Shown: positions 27,809-37,477 of the stretch, piece by piece
Layout of the letters: each line of letters starts with the position of its first letter
Position numbering within the stretch: the stretch's first letter is position 1
Source of the DNA: Verrucomicrobiota bacterium
Lineage (GTDB): Bacteria; Verrucomicrobiota; Verrucomicrobiia; Opitutales; Opitutaceae
DNA length: 37,541 nucleotides
Direction of reading: 5' to 3'
Assembly (NCBI GenBank): GCA_018239675.1
Contig: JAFEGX010000104.1
Location: 1-37,541 of the forward strand
Program-made: the position numbers and the translations under genes
Notes under the pieces: generated by a model
Told to the model about the DNA's origin: nothing
Database searches by the model: none
What the model saw: the letters and a program-made list of their open reading frames with translations, nothing else

Positions 27809-28765
27809 CGAGCCCACCTCGGCCGGAAGCCTGACGGCCAGGTTTCGCAAGAGAAACTCGCGCAGGGTGACCGGCTCCCGGCCGCTCGGCGCGACGTCGT
27901 AGGCCGGGATGACGGCGACGTCGGCCACGCCCACGTCACGACAGCGCACGTGCAGCAGTTGCGCGTGACGCGGATGGTGGAGCAGTTGACCAAGGGTCTG
28001 CAGCGCCATGCCCCGACCGGAGGCGTCGAGGAATACGGGCGGATCGTCCGGCGAGATCAGACCGAGAAAATCGCATTCGGCCCGGGCCAATGCTCCCGCC
28101 GGGGCGCGCAGTTCCTCCCGTGTCGCACAGCCGAGATGCTCCGGTGACTTGTAGATGCCGCCAAGCCGCTCGACCACCTCCGTCCCGAACACGGCTTCCC
28201 AGCGCAGCGGATCGAACGAGCATTGCGGGTTCTTCGCGCCCGCGCAGGTCAGCCGGGTCGACTGCCGCGCCACCGGGTCGGCGCTGGACGGTTCGGCCAG
28301 GTCGTCGTGGAACGCCAGCCACAATGACAGGCTCGCCCCCGCGGACTCGCCGAACGCCGCCACGCGCGTGGGATCGACGCGCCATTCCGCCGCCTTTGCC
28401 CGGACCTGCTGCAGGGCGCGCGCCGTGTCATGGAGGATATCCAGCAAGGTTACCCCCGGAGCGAGGTACCGGTAGTTGATCGACACGACCGACACCCCGG
28501 CGTCGAGGCAGGCTTTGACGGTCGGGTCGCGCCGGGCCTCGGCCTTGTCTCCGATGGTGAATCCGCCGCCATGGATGAAGATCACCACGGGAGTCGGGGC
28601 CGCGGACTGTGCCCGCCAGAAGTCGAGCGTCTGCTTCGGATCCCTTCCGTAGGCGAGGTTCGCAACCGTCGGCTCCGGGATCAACGAATGCCCCTCGGCG
28701 GCCGTCAGCCGGCACGCCGCGGCCAGCAGGATCAACCCGGACAGGAGGAGCGGTGATCGTTTCAT
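27800..28765 (-). CDS. Exported alpha/beta-hydrolase (esterase/lipase-like)
   Basis: Encodes 321 residues. The signal peptide is at 1-22 (KRSPLLLSGLILLAAACRLTAAEG); the Cys near the cut may make it a lipoprotein. The oxyanion-hole HGGG is in VVIFIHGGGFTIGDK, followed by SINYRYLAPG and the nucleophile elbow AAFGESAGASLSLW (GxSxG). This is the hormone-sensitive-lipase/BD-FAE arrangement. The usual C-terminal HGxxDxxVP segment is replaced by DDPPVFLDASGRG followed by HHPRHAQLLH, so the acid and His are less certain. I start at the ATG at 28765; a TTG one codon upstream is possible. It reads with the cupin gene (72-nt gap) and probably cleaves carbohydrate or lipid esters in the periplasm. Confidence 0.88.
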   Translation of the reverse strand: MKRSPLLLSGLILLAAACRLTAAEGHSLIPEPTVANLAYGRDPKQTLDFWRAQSAAPTPVVIFIHGGGFTIGDKAEARRDPTVKACLDAGVSVVSINYRYLAPGVTLLDILHDTARALQQVRAKAAEWRVDPTRVAAFGESAGASLSLWLAFHDDLAEPSSADPVARQSTRLTCAGAKNPQCSFDPLRWEAVFGTEVVERLGGIYKSPEHLGCATREELRAPAGALARAECDFLGLISPDDPPVFLDASGRGMALQTLGQLLHHPRHAQLLHVRCRDVGVADVAVIPAYDVAPSGREPVTLREFLLRNLAVRLPAEVGSVR

Positions 28766-28837
28766 CAAGGCGGATGCACCACCCTCGCACCGATCCCCGA
28801 CGGCGTCACTCGGAATTCGGCGCCCGCACCGCCCGCG

Positions 28838-29188
28838 TTAAGGATTCGCACAGATCACGAGGAAATGCAGCGGCGTGTCGCCGCGATTCACCAGGTCGTG
28901 GCTGTGGCCGATCCGCGTGAGGCACATGTCGCCGGGGCCCACCGGCTGCTCCACACCGTCGATCTTCATGGTGCCGTTTCCGCTCAGGATAACATAGAGT
29001 TCCTCGTCGCGCTCATGGCGGTGCTCGCCAATCGAAGCCCCGGGCTCGAGCCGGTTGTCGTGGATGAACTTGAAGCCGCCGTCCGGCTTCGAGTAGTCGC
29101 CGAGCCGTTCGGTGCACCACAGCACGCCCTGGCCGTCGTGGCAGTTGGTCACCTTGGCGGGAGTGGAAGCAGTGGGTTTCAGCAGCAT
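28838..29188 (-). CDS. Small cupin-domain protein
   Basis: Encodes 116 residues, one double-stranded beta-helix. Motif 1 is GEHRHERDEELYVILSGNG with the two His and Glu metal ligands. Motif 2 is GPGDMCLTRIGHSHDLVN with the third His. The extended frame to 29254 adds 22 residues unlike a cupin, and the ATG at 29188 (MLLKPTASTPAKVTNC) fits better. There is no signal peptide. Single cupins serve as small dioxygenases, isomerases or sensors, often of sugars; the substrate cannot be told here. It lies between the esterase (72 nt) and a secreted-protein gene (49 nt), all minus strand, so a three-gene transcript is possible. Confidence 0.9.
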   Translation of the reverse strand: MLLKPTASTPAKVTNCHDGQGVLWCTERLGDYSKPDGGFKFIHDNRLEPGASIGEHRHERDEELYVILSGNGTMKIDGVEQPVGPGDMCLTRIGHSHDLVNRGDTPLHFLVICANP

Positions 29189-29237
29189 GGTGAAAGCGCA
29201 GAGGAAGCGGGGAACGGGACGGGAGCTGCCGGACGGA

Positions 29238-29690
29238 TCACTCGATCTGACCAAGCAGGAGATAATAGGTGCCGAACACCGGCACGCCTTCCTTCGGCGG
29301 AAGGTTGAGCCGGACGATCAGGTAGGCGCGGGCCACCTCGGCGACCGGCACGGCAAACGTCCAGCGGAGTTCGCGGGAGGTCTCGCGACGCTCCTCGCGG
29401 CCCCACTTGGTGGTCACGACAAAACCCCGCTTCGCCGCATCCGCCGTCACGGCCGCGGCATCGATCGCCTGCCGCAGCACGATGCAGGACATCGACTCGA
29501 AGCGCGGCGGTCCGCCGGTTTTCTCGGCGGAGACCGTGACCTTCAGGCCGTCGGGCCCGCGCCGCGCGAGGTAGCTGACCCCGATCGCCTTCAGCCCCTC
29601 GCGGTCGAGGATCTTGGAGTCGCCGTAGACCATGGCATGCGCCGACCCGGGCAGGGCGACCAGCGCAATCAGGGCAACGAGGAGTTTCAT
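29238..29690 (-). CDS. Small exported protein, unknown function
   Basis: Encodes 150 residues from the ATG at 29690. Residues 1-19 are a signal peptide (MKLLVALIALVALPGSAHA, with an AHA cut site). The mature part alternates strands and helices (VSYLARRGPDGLKVTVSAEKTG, RGFVVTTKWGREERRETSRELRWTFAVPVAEVARAYLIVRL) and has one Cys (SMSCIVLRQ). I do not recognise a family. A longer frame to 30050 crosses the divergent promoter and overlaps the GxGYxYP gene, so I reject that start. It diverges from the GxGYxYP gene across 117 nt, and the two may be co-regulated from that gap. Confidence 0.8.
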   Translation of the reverse strand: MKLLVALIALVALPGSAHAMVYGDSKILDREGLKAIGVSYLARRGPDGLKVTVSAEKTGGPPRFESMSCIVLRQAIDAAAVTADAAKRGFVVTTKWGREERRETSRELRWTFAVPVAEVARAYLIVRLNLPPKEGVPVFGTYYLLLGQIE

Positions 29691-29807
29691 GGGCAATGCA
29701 CCGAGAGCGTAGCCGCCCGGGCCGCGTCGACAATGGCGGAGTGCGCGGGGCGGGAGGCGGGCCTTGTAGGCCGGATCGCGGCGGACTAGACTGGGAGGAT
29801 AAATTCC

Positions 29808-31859
29808 ATGAACATTCGCACGCACCTCGGACTCGGATTCGTGCTGCTCGCCGCCTGGGCGCAGGCCCAGGACGTCGGCTTCAACGGCAAGTGGCGGCTG
29901 ATCAAGGCGGAGAGCTCGGACCTCGACTACTTCCAGCAGGCCACGCTGGAAATCGCGGTAACCCCGGGCGAGGTTTCGCTCGCGACCTGGCGCGGGCCGC
30001 GGCGGGCCTACCACGACAAGGTCACCGTCCCGACCGACGGCCAGCCCCATGCGGTCACCGTGGGCGACGGCACCTTCGCCGACGCGCTGTTCATGGCCGT
30101 CCGCCTGACGCCGGGCCAGACCAAGGAGGTGACCGCACGCTGGACTGGGCCCCGCGGGCTGAGCGTGGCGGAGTCCTACCGAGCAACCTCGTCACAGGGG
30201 CCGGTGGACCTGCGCGTGACGCGGACCTTCGAGCTCTCGCCGCACGGCGACCTGCTGACCGAGCGGCTGGAACGCAACACCCGCCAGTCGGGGCCGCCGC
30301 TGGTGTACGTCTACAAGCGTGACGAGGCGAACAACGCCTTCGTGATGCACCTCGGCGGTGACTGGAAGATCGGTTCACAGCTGCCGGACAAGGCGACGCT
30401 GATCTCGCTGCAAGGCGTGGTGAACCAGACGGCGCCGGTGCTCTATTTCACCTTCGATCCGGGCTATCCGTTCAACTACACGGAGGACCTCCGGCAGTTC
30501 CTCGAGACGACGCACCATTTCACCTTCCGCCGGCTCAACACCCTCGACGAGGCGCTCAGTGCGCTGCATGACCGCGTGGCCGGTTACGTCATCTGGGACC
30601 GGGCGGTGCGCACCTCGCTCATCGTGGCCTACACGGTCGCGGGGCTGGAGCGCGGCATCGTGGTGACGGAGGACCAGATCGCGCTTGCGCAGCAGCACGG
30701 CCTGAAGGAGCTCGCCGACCTCCGCGGCAAGTTCGAGGGCAAGACCGACGCGGAGATCTACCGCTGGGCGAAGGAGCAGTATTGGGCCCGCTGTTCGCGC
30801 GACGTCATCGGCTGGCTCGGCGGCGAGGCCGGCCCGGTGCTGATGCCGGCGGCGGCCGACTACGGCATGGTGCGCCACGCGTTCTTCTCGGATCTCTCGG
30901 CCCGCGCGTCGGACACCGAGGAGTATGCGCTCACCCGGAGCCTGCTGCAGGAGATGAAACCGCTGGGCCAGGTCTGGGGCTGGCACTCATACAAGAAGGA
31001 TTCCGAGGAGGAAATGACCACCCTGCTCTCCTCGTACGCCCTCACCTCCGACGGCCTCAACACGATGCCGAACACGAGTTTCCTTCTCCACGTGCCGGCC
31101 TCGCCGGGCTTCGAGTTCCGCAACCACCACCACGTCGTCCCGGGCAAGGCCTACCCGCCGGAGAAGAAGATCTACCTGGCGCTCGTGCAGACCGACGGCC
31201 TGGGCATCGGCGCCTGGGTGCGCCCCGGGCGCGGCTCGATCCCGTATGCGTGGGAGGTCTCGATGAAGTTCCTCGAACTCTCGCCCGCGATGCTCGAGTT
31301 CTACTACACGCAGGCGACGCCGAACGACTACTTCATCGCCGCGCTGTCGGGCTCGTCCTACATGTACCCGCGGGCGTTTCCCGACGCCTGGCGGCCGAAG
31401 GAGATCGAACGGGCGCGCGACCTGATGGCCAAGCTGGACCTCCGCGTGTTCGAGATCATGGACTACGCGGGCGACAAGACCGAGGCCGGCGACAACAACC
31501 TGCCGCGCCGCATCGTGGACGACTATTTCCAGGGCATGCCCGATGCGCTGGGCTTCCTGAACGGCTACTATGCCGCCAACACCTTCGCCACCCGCCACGG
31601 GAAGGTTTTGCTGTCCTACGACTATTACCTCTCCGCGCAGAAGCCCGAGGAGGCGGTCGCGGCGGACCTCACCGAGCTGGCCACGATGAATCCGGTGCGA
31701 CCCTATTTCCTGCTGGTGCACGTCCGGGAGAACAGCGACGTCGCCCGCGTGAAGCGGATCTGCGACCGCCTCGGGCCGAACTTCGAGATCGTGCCCCTCG
31801 ACGTCTTCCTCACGATGGCCGGCGCCCAACCGACGTTTCAGGAAGCCTACGCGCAATAG
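29808..31859 (+). CDS. Secreted GxGYxYP-family protein (putative glycoside hydrolase-like)
   Basis: Encodes 683 residues with a signal peptide (MNIRTHLGLGFVLLAAWAQAQ). A beta-rich N-terminal domain, about 22-190, comes before the family region, about 200-680: ISLQGVVNQTAPVLYF, GYVIWDR, GWHSYKKDSEEEMTTLLSSY, TDGLGIGAW and then the naming motif. That motif here reads SGSSYMYP, so the middle Gly of GxGYxYP is Ser. The family is known mostly from Bacteroidota and Verrucomicrobiota carbohydrate loci and is thought to act on polysaccharides; the reaction is unproven. GGGAGGAT about 10 nt before the ATG is a good ribosome site. The gene reads toward the kinase at 31950, 90 nt on. Confidence 0.88.
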   Translation: MNIRTHLGLGFVLLAAWAQAQDVGFNGKWRLIKAESSDLDYFQQATLEIAVTPGEVSLATWRGPRRAYHDKVTVPTDGQPHAVTVGDGTFADALFMAVRLTPGQTKEVTARWTGPRGLSVAESYRATSSQGPVDLRVTRTFELSPHGDLLTERLERNTRQSGPPLVYVYKRDEANNAFVMHLGGDWKIGSQLPDKATLISLQGVVNQTAPVLYFTFDPGYPFNYTEDLRQFLETTHHFTFRRLNTLDEALSALHDRVAGYVIWDRAVRTSLIVAYTVAGLERGIVVTEDQIALAQQHGLKELADLRGKFEGKTDAEIYRWAKEQYWARCSRDVIGWLGGEAGPVLMPAAADYGMVRHAFFSDLSARASDTEEYALTRSLLQEMKPLGQVWGWHSYKKDSEEEMTTLLSSYALTSDGLNTMPNTSFLLHVPASPGFEFRNHHHVVPGKAYPPEKKIYLALVQTDGLGIGAWVRPGRGSIPYAWEVSMKFLELSPAMLEFYYTQATPNDYFIAALSGSSYMYPRAFPDAWRPKEIERARDLMAKLDLRVFEIMDYAGDKTEAGDNNLPRRIVDDYFQGMPDALGFLNGYYAANTFATRHGKVLLSYDYYLSAQKPEEAVAADLTELATMNPVRPYFLLVHVRENSDVARVKRICDRLGPNFEIVPLDVFLTMAGAQPTFQEAYAQ

Positions 31860-31949
31860 GCCACCAGGACGTGGCGGCGGTCACACCGGGCGGGGTTTGC
31901 GAAATCGGCAAGCTTGGTTTCACTGCCCACCAGCAAAGGCTGGTGCCGC

Positions 31950-33944
31950 ATGAACCCCGATGCCCAGAGTGTTGGCCCGCCAGGTGAACTCCCTTCGGCC
32001 TGGCGGCGAATTTGGTCTCGCCTGCGTGGCGGTGAAGCCCGGTGGGCCGAGCGGGCGCGGCTGGCAGCCATTGTGGAATCGTCCGATGATGCCATCATCG
32101 CCAAGTCGCTCGACGGCATTATCACGGCCTGGAACGCCGGCGCGGAGAGGCTTCTTGGCTACCGTTCGGAGGAGATGATCGGTCGTTCTATCATCCTGCT
32201 TTTTCCACCGGACCGCCGCGGGGAGGAGGAGGCGATCATGGTTCGCATCCTGCGCGGGGAAAGGGTCCAGCACTTCGAAACGGTCCGACTGCGCAAGGAC
32301 GGATCGGCGGTGGAAGTGGACGTGACGATCTCCCCCATTCTCGGTCCGGACGGCCGGGTGGTTGGCGCCTCGAAAATCGCGCGCGACATCACGGTGCGGA
32401 AACAGGCCGAAAGGAAGATTCACGAGCAGGCTGAGCTGCTGGACAAGGCCAACGAGGCGATTGTCGCCTTCGACCTGGCCGGCAGCATCACGTTCTGGAG
32501 CCGCGGCGCCGAGCGGCTCCTCGGCTGGACCTCCGCGGAAATGCTGGGCCAGCCAGTGGCCCAGGTGCTTGCGCGCAGCGGCGTCGACCCGCAGGCCGAG
32601 GTTTTCCAGGCCCTGGCACGCGGCGGTGACTGGCGCGGCGTGATCAGCGGCCGCACCCGGTCCGGCGAGCCGATGACCATCGAGACCAGCGTCACCGAGG
32701 TGCGCGACCGCGAAGGACGCCCGATTGGCCGACTGAGCATCAGCACCGACATCACCGCGCAGGCGCAACTCCAGGAACAGTTCCTGAGGACGCAACGCCT
32801 GGAGAGCGTCGGGCTGCTGGCCGCGGGCATCGCCCACGATTTCAACAATGTCCTCACGCCCATCGCCATGGCCGTGCCAGTCCTGCGCGGCCACCTCACC
32901 ACCCCGGCCCACCAGCGCCTGATCACCACGGTCGGGCAATGCGTGGACCGCGGCGCCGGGCTGGTCCAGCAGATCCTCGGATTCGCCCAAGGAGTCGGCG
33001 GCGAACGCCGCTTGGTGCAGGTGCGCCACCTGCTGCGGGACATCGTCGGGGTCGTCGTCGAGACCTTTCCCAAGTCCATTGTCATCGAGGACCGGGTAGC
33101 GCCCGATCTTTGGCCGGTGCTGGCCCAGCCCACCCAAATTCACCAGGTGGCGCTCAATCTCTGCATCAATGCCCGCGACGCCATGCCTGCCGGCGGCAGG
33201 CTCCGCGTGCAGGCCGAGAACCGGATGGTTGGCGACGGAACCGCGCAAGCGCCTGCCGCCGGAGGAAAGATCGAGGGGATGAAGCCGGGTGCGTGGGTCG
33301 TGCTGACGGTCGAGGATACCGGCACGGGGATTGCCGCGGACGTTCTGGATCGCATCTGGGAGCCGTTCTTCACCACCAAGGGCCCCGGCAAGGGATCGGG
33401 CCTCGGCTTGGCGACGGTGCGAACGATCATCGAAACGCACCAGGGCTTCGTCACCGTGGACTCCGTCCCCGGCCACAGCTCGACCTTCCGCGTTTACCTG
33501 CCGGCCGCGGAAGGAACTGGCCAGCATCACGACCCCGCGCCGGCCCGCGCCGCCGTCCGCGGCCACGGCGAGCGGATCCTGCTCGTTGATGACGAGGCGC
33601 ACGTGCGGGACTTGGCCGAGGCCATCCTCACGGACGCGTGCTACCGGGTGGTCACCGCCGCCGACGGGGCCGCGGCGGCCACCCGATTCCGCGCCGAGGC
33701 CGATGCGTTCGCCCTGGTGGTCACCGACCAGGACATGCCGAATCTCGACGGGATCAGCCTGGCGCGTCTCATCCGCAAGAGCGGCGGCCGGACGCGAATT
33801 CTCGCCATCAGCGGCACCGGGAGCGACCCGACGCGGGGCCCGCGGAATGACTACGCCGATGCACTCTTGCCCAAGCCTTTCACCGCCGACGCCCTGCTGC
33901 GTGCGGTCGCGGACCTGCTGGCCAAGCCGGCGGCGCCATCGTAA
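31950..33944 (+). CDS. Hybrid histidine kinase, PAS-PAS-HisKA-HATPase-REC
   Basis: Encodes 664 residues from the ATG at 31950 (MNPDAQSVG). A TTG 36 nt earlier is also in frame, but ATG fits better. There is no membrane segment. PAS 1 (about 35-150) ends GASKIARDI and closely resembles the first PAS of the 972-residue kinase. PAS 2 (about 160-275) ends STDITAQAQ. The H-box AAGIAHDFNNVLTPI is near residue 300. ATPase motifs (NLCINARDAMPAGG, DTGTGI, KGSGLGLA) run to about 520, followed by a receiver with LVVTDQDMPNLDG. It reads after the GxGYxYP gene and might report the sugar that gene handles. It is probably a paralogue of the 13339-24871 kinases. Confidence 0.94.
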   Translation: MNPDAQSVGPPGELPSAWRRIWSRLRGGEARWAERARLAAIVESSDDAIIAKSLDGIITAWNAGAERLLGYRSEEMIGRSIILLFPPDRRGEEEAIMVRILRGERVQHFETVRLRKDGSAVEVDVTISPILGPDGRVVGASKIARDITVRKQAERKIHEQAELLDKANEAIVAFDLAGSITFWSRGAERLLGWTSAEMLGQPVAQVLARSGVDPQAEVFQALARGGDWRGVISGRTRSGEPMTIETSVTEVRDREGRPIGRLSISTDITAQAQLQEQFLRTQRLESVGLLAAGIAHDFNNVLTPIAMAVPVLRGHLTTPAHQRLITTVGQCVDRGAGLVQQILGFAQGVGGERRLVQVRHLLRDIVGVVVETFPKSIVIEDRVAPDLWPVLAQPTQIHQVALNLCINARDAMPAGGRLRVQAENRMVGDGTAQAPAAGGKIEGMKPGAWVVLTVEDTGTGIAADVLDRIWEPFFTTKGPGKGSGLGLATVRTIIETHQGFVTVDSVPGHSSTFRVYLPAAEGTGQHHDPAPARAAVRGHGERILLVDDEAHVRDLAEAILTDACYRVVTAADGAAAATRFRAEADAFALVVTDQDMPNLDGISLARLIRKSGGRTRILAISGTGSDPTRGPRNDYADALLPKPFTADALLRAVADLLAKPAAPS

Positions 33945-34529
33945 GGGCGAGGTCAATTTTCCCGGTACGCCCCGTTTGGCGGTCCACCCAAAACCCGGGG
34001 GGGGGGCGAAGTCGAGGTTGAGGGGCAATTCGGGACCGATCGTGGATTCGGCCCTCCTTCGCCAAGGCTTCGGAGCGCACCATCCTTCGCCGCGATGTGG
34101 ATCCTGTCCTCAGTGTCGCTGGTCTTCTCGACCTGGCGTGCCATCCGAAGACCACCGGGCGAAGGATGGTGGAGCACAAGTCCGTTTAGCACGAACGGAG
34201 GGGTGCTAAACTTTTTCAGCGAACAATTTTTTCGGGTGCTAAACTTGGCCACCCGCTGGCCCGCTAAACGACGATGTTTTTACAATTTAGCGCCCCGCGG
34301 TGGCGCTGTCGGCCGTCTTCTCGGGAGGCTTGTTGGCGAAATGAAGTGCCAAAGCCCCGGGAGCGTCCAACAGGCCCCAATGCTCATGGCGGACCAACAT
34401 GCTTAGGAACGTCTGCTGGTCAAAGAGACATAGCGGCAGCCGTTGCTGAAGATTGACTGGCCAGGCAGCCGACCGAATTGGGCGGCCCGCTCCGCATGGC
34501 AACGACACAGAAAACGCAAGTGTCGATAC
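33945..34529. other. 585-nt repeat-rich gap at the edge of the AraC cassette
   Basis: No convincing gene. It holds a run of nine to ten G at 33999-34008, a perfect 14-bp inverted pair, CACCATCCTTCGCC (34078-34091 and its complement 34158-34171), and a cluster of five GCTAAA words at 34184-34291. A minus frame at 34287-34508 (73 residues: LPLCLFDQQTFLSMLVRHEHWGLLDAPGALALHF) could be a gene remnant, but I recognise no family. Base composition shifts from GC-rich to more even across this region. Confidence 0.55.
34184..34215 (+). terminator. GTTTAGCAC/GTGCTAAAC hairpin with T-run
   Basis: A perfect 9-bp stem, GTTTAGCAC (34184-34192) and GTGCTAAAC (34203-34211), with a 10-nt loop, is followed by TTTTT. 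It has the shape of a rho-independent terminator, though the stem is AT-rich, and it sits 240 nt past the kinase. A further GTGCTAAAC copy occurs at 34236-34244. Confidence 0.5.
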
Positions 34530-35435
34530 CTACCGCTCTCGCCGATAATCACGCGGAGTGAGTCCAGTTTCCTTTCTGAACACTTGCGCAAAATGACTCG
34601 GCGTGGAGTAACCGACTTGGTTCGCGATGGTGATGACCGAGAGCTCGCTCTCCCTAAGTAACCGCCGCGCCGCGTCCATTCGTATTTTGATCTGATATTG
34701 CAAAGGAGGCACCCCCGTCGCCCGCTTAAACAGCCGAGTGAAATGAAACTCACTCAGACCCGCTTGTTTCGCCAACTTGGCCAAGCTAAAGTCATCCGCC
34801 ATATTTTCGGTCATCCACTCGATGATGCGGCGCAGCTTGAAGCCCGGCAGGGAGGGCGTGCTCGTAATCGCGTTATCGTCAACGACTGCGTAATTGCGGG
34901 CGAGATAGACAGCGACGGCTTGAGCTATACCCCGAACGAACAGGCGGCTTGGAGCCCTGAGCATCGCCTCATCCCGCAGCTTCTGAAGTAGGACTGTGAG
35001 CGCAGGGTCCCGAAACCCCGACAGGTCCCGGAGCCGCACCCGAGAGGCCTCCTTTCCATATACTTCCTCCAACGCTTCGTTGAAGATGCCCAAGCTCAAG
35101 ATAACCAAGACAACCTCGAACGGCTCCGGCGTAAGCGTCTTGAACCGGAAGTCGTAAGGCGCGCCTCCCGTGGTAAGGAACATGGAGTCTCGTTGCAGGC
35201 GGCTGGTCACCCATGGGCCGTCGCCCTCGCGCTCCTGCGCCTCCGCGTCGCCCGAGGAAATCCAGGCAATAAACGGTTCGGTAACAGCCGGCATCGTAAA
35301 GATGTCGGACACCGGCGGGAGGGACATGATCGTCAGTCGCACATCCTTCCATGCGGGACCCTTCGTGACGGTGGTCCGTCGGCCAGCCGCATAGCGGTCG
35401 AGCGCCTCAGCCGATGTGCTTCTCGGAACTGGCAT
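34530..35435 (-). CDS. AraC/XylS-family transcriptional regulator
   Basis: Encodes 301 residues. The C-terminal two-HTH DNA-binding domain spans about 200-301: DDFSLAKLAKQAGLSEFHFTRLFKRATGVPPLQYQIKIRMDAARRLL then SVITIANQVGYSTPSHFAQVFRKETGLTPRDYRRER, all conserved. The N-terminal domain, about 1-190, is the effector part with TTGGAPYDFRFKTLTPEPFEVVLVILSL; it resembles AraC-type cupin ligand pockets only loosely. It is the last gene of a minus-strand set with an SDR (53-nt gap) and an aldo/keto reductase, so it probably regulates them. Base composition is lower in GC than the genes to the left. The ATG at 35435 begins MPVPRSTSAEALDRY. Confidence 0.94.
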   Translation of the reverse strand: MPVPRSTSAEALDRYAAGRRTTVTKGPAWKDVRLTIMSLPPVSDIFTMPAVTEPFIAWISSGDAEAQEREGDGPWVTSRLQRDSMFLTTGGAPYDFRFKTLTPEPFEVVLVILSLGIFNEALEEVYGKEASRVRLRDLSGFRDPALTVLLQKLRDEAMLRAPSRLFVRGIAQAVAVYLARNYAVVDDNAITSTPSLPGFKLRRIIEWMTENMADDFSLAKLAKQAGLSEFHFTRLFKRATGVPPLQYQIKIRMDAARRLLRESELSVITIANQVGYSTPSHFAQVFRKETGLTPRDYRRER

Positions 35436-35488
35436 GCCCAGGAGAAAAAACGTTCCAAGCTGACATCACAACCCTCCATCATCCCGAA

Positions 35489-36316
35489 TTAACGAGGTGC
35501 AAGGTCCCCAAACCAATAGGCGCTCGTCACGCCGCCATCCACGAGGAAGTCGCTGCCGGTAATAAAGCCCCCCTCGGGCCCCATGAGGAGCGCGGCAACA
35601 TTACCGACTTCATCGGGTGTTCCTGCCCGACCGGCGGCCGATACCTCGATCATCTTCCGGTAACCCGCTCCACGCGGACCCTTAAGTTCATCGTTTGCCA
35701 GCGGGGTGATGATGATACCCGGGCTGATCGTGTTGACGCGCGCACCCCGCTTCCCCCATCGGACCGCTTCTGCCATCACGCGCAGGGAATTCCCTCGCTT
35801 CGACAGTTGGTAGGCATGCAGCGAGTCAGTCACCTTTTCGGGTTTGAGGAAGTCCAGCGCGAGAAGGTCTTCGACCGGGGTCGTAGCCAACGCCTTGTTT
35901 TGCTCGACGCTGAGGGGCGGCAAGCGGTGGCCGGATTGCGAGGCGATCACAACCCCAGATCCGCCCCGGGCAATTACATCGCCAAATTGCTCCAGCACCA
36001 AAGCAGTTCCGTAGAGATCGACCTTAAGTATCGCGGCCGGCGAAGCCTGGCTTGGCGAGACGCCGGCTGCATGGATCAACCCCGTAACTTCACCCAAAGC
36101 GGTGGCGGTCGCCACGAGCTTGATCACGGCATCGCGGGACGAGACATCGACGGTCGCTATGCTCACGTCGAACCCTGCATTGCTCATGACTTCGGCGGCG
36201 GCCTTGGCGTTTTCAGGACGCATATCGGCGAGCAGCACATGCTTTCCAACTCCGACTCGTCGCGCGATTGCCTGTCCAATCTGGCCGGGACCAATTACTA
36301 CCACTACGTTTTTCAT
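35489..36316 (-). CDS. Short-chain dehydrogenase/reductase
   Basis: Encodes 275 residues. The Rossmann start MKNVVVVIGPGQIGQAIARRV carries the nucleotide-binding glycines, though in the GPGxIGxA form rather than the usual TGxxxGIG. LIHAAGVS replaces the NNAG motif. Catalytic Ser is in VVIASQSG, and YQLSK supplies the YxxxK pair. The NTISPG and LVDGG segments near the end are typical. Asp in LLADMRP after strand 2 suggests NAD(H) preference. The substrate is unknown. It lies between the aldo/keto reductase (54-nt gap) and AraC gene, so the three are likely one operon, possibly for redox handling of carbonyls or alcohols. Confidence 0.94.
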   Translation of the reverse strand: MKNVVVVIGPGQIGQAIARRVGVGKHVLLADMRPENAKAAAEVMSNAGFDVSIATVDVSSRDAVIKLVATATALGEVTGLIHAAGVSPSQASPAAILKVDLYGTALVLEQFGDVIARGGSGVVIASQSGHRLPPLSVEQNKALATTPVEDLLALDFLKPEKVTDSLHAYQLSKRGNSLRVMAEAVRWGKRGARVNTISPGIIITPLANDELKGPRGAGYRKMIEVSAAGRAGTPDEVGNVAALLMGPEGGFITGSDFLVDGGVTSAYWFGDLAPR

Positions 36317-36370
36317 GATGCAGTTCGGGTTGATGCGGTCGAGGAACGGTCGCCTTTGGACTTACGCCCC

Positions 36371-37399
<1,029 letters not shown>

Positions 37400-37477
37400 T
37401 TACTCTTGCTCATCTGCGCTGTCGCAGGGGGAACCGACCTGACTGTCGTAATCTTGCTTTGAATTGGCGGAACGCTC

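Noticed and set aside
34403..34753. 116-residue minus frame overlapping the AraC gene end
   Set aside because: Out of frame with the clearly conserved AraC C-terminus; no recognisable motif.
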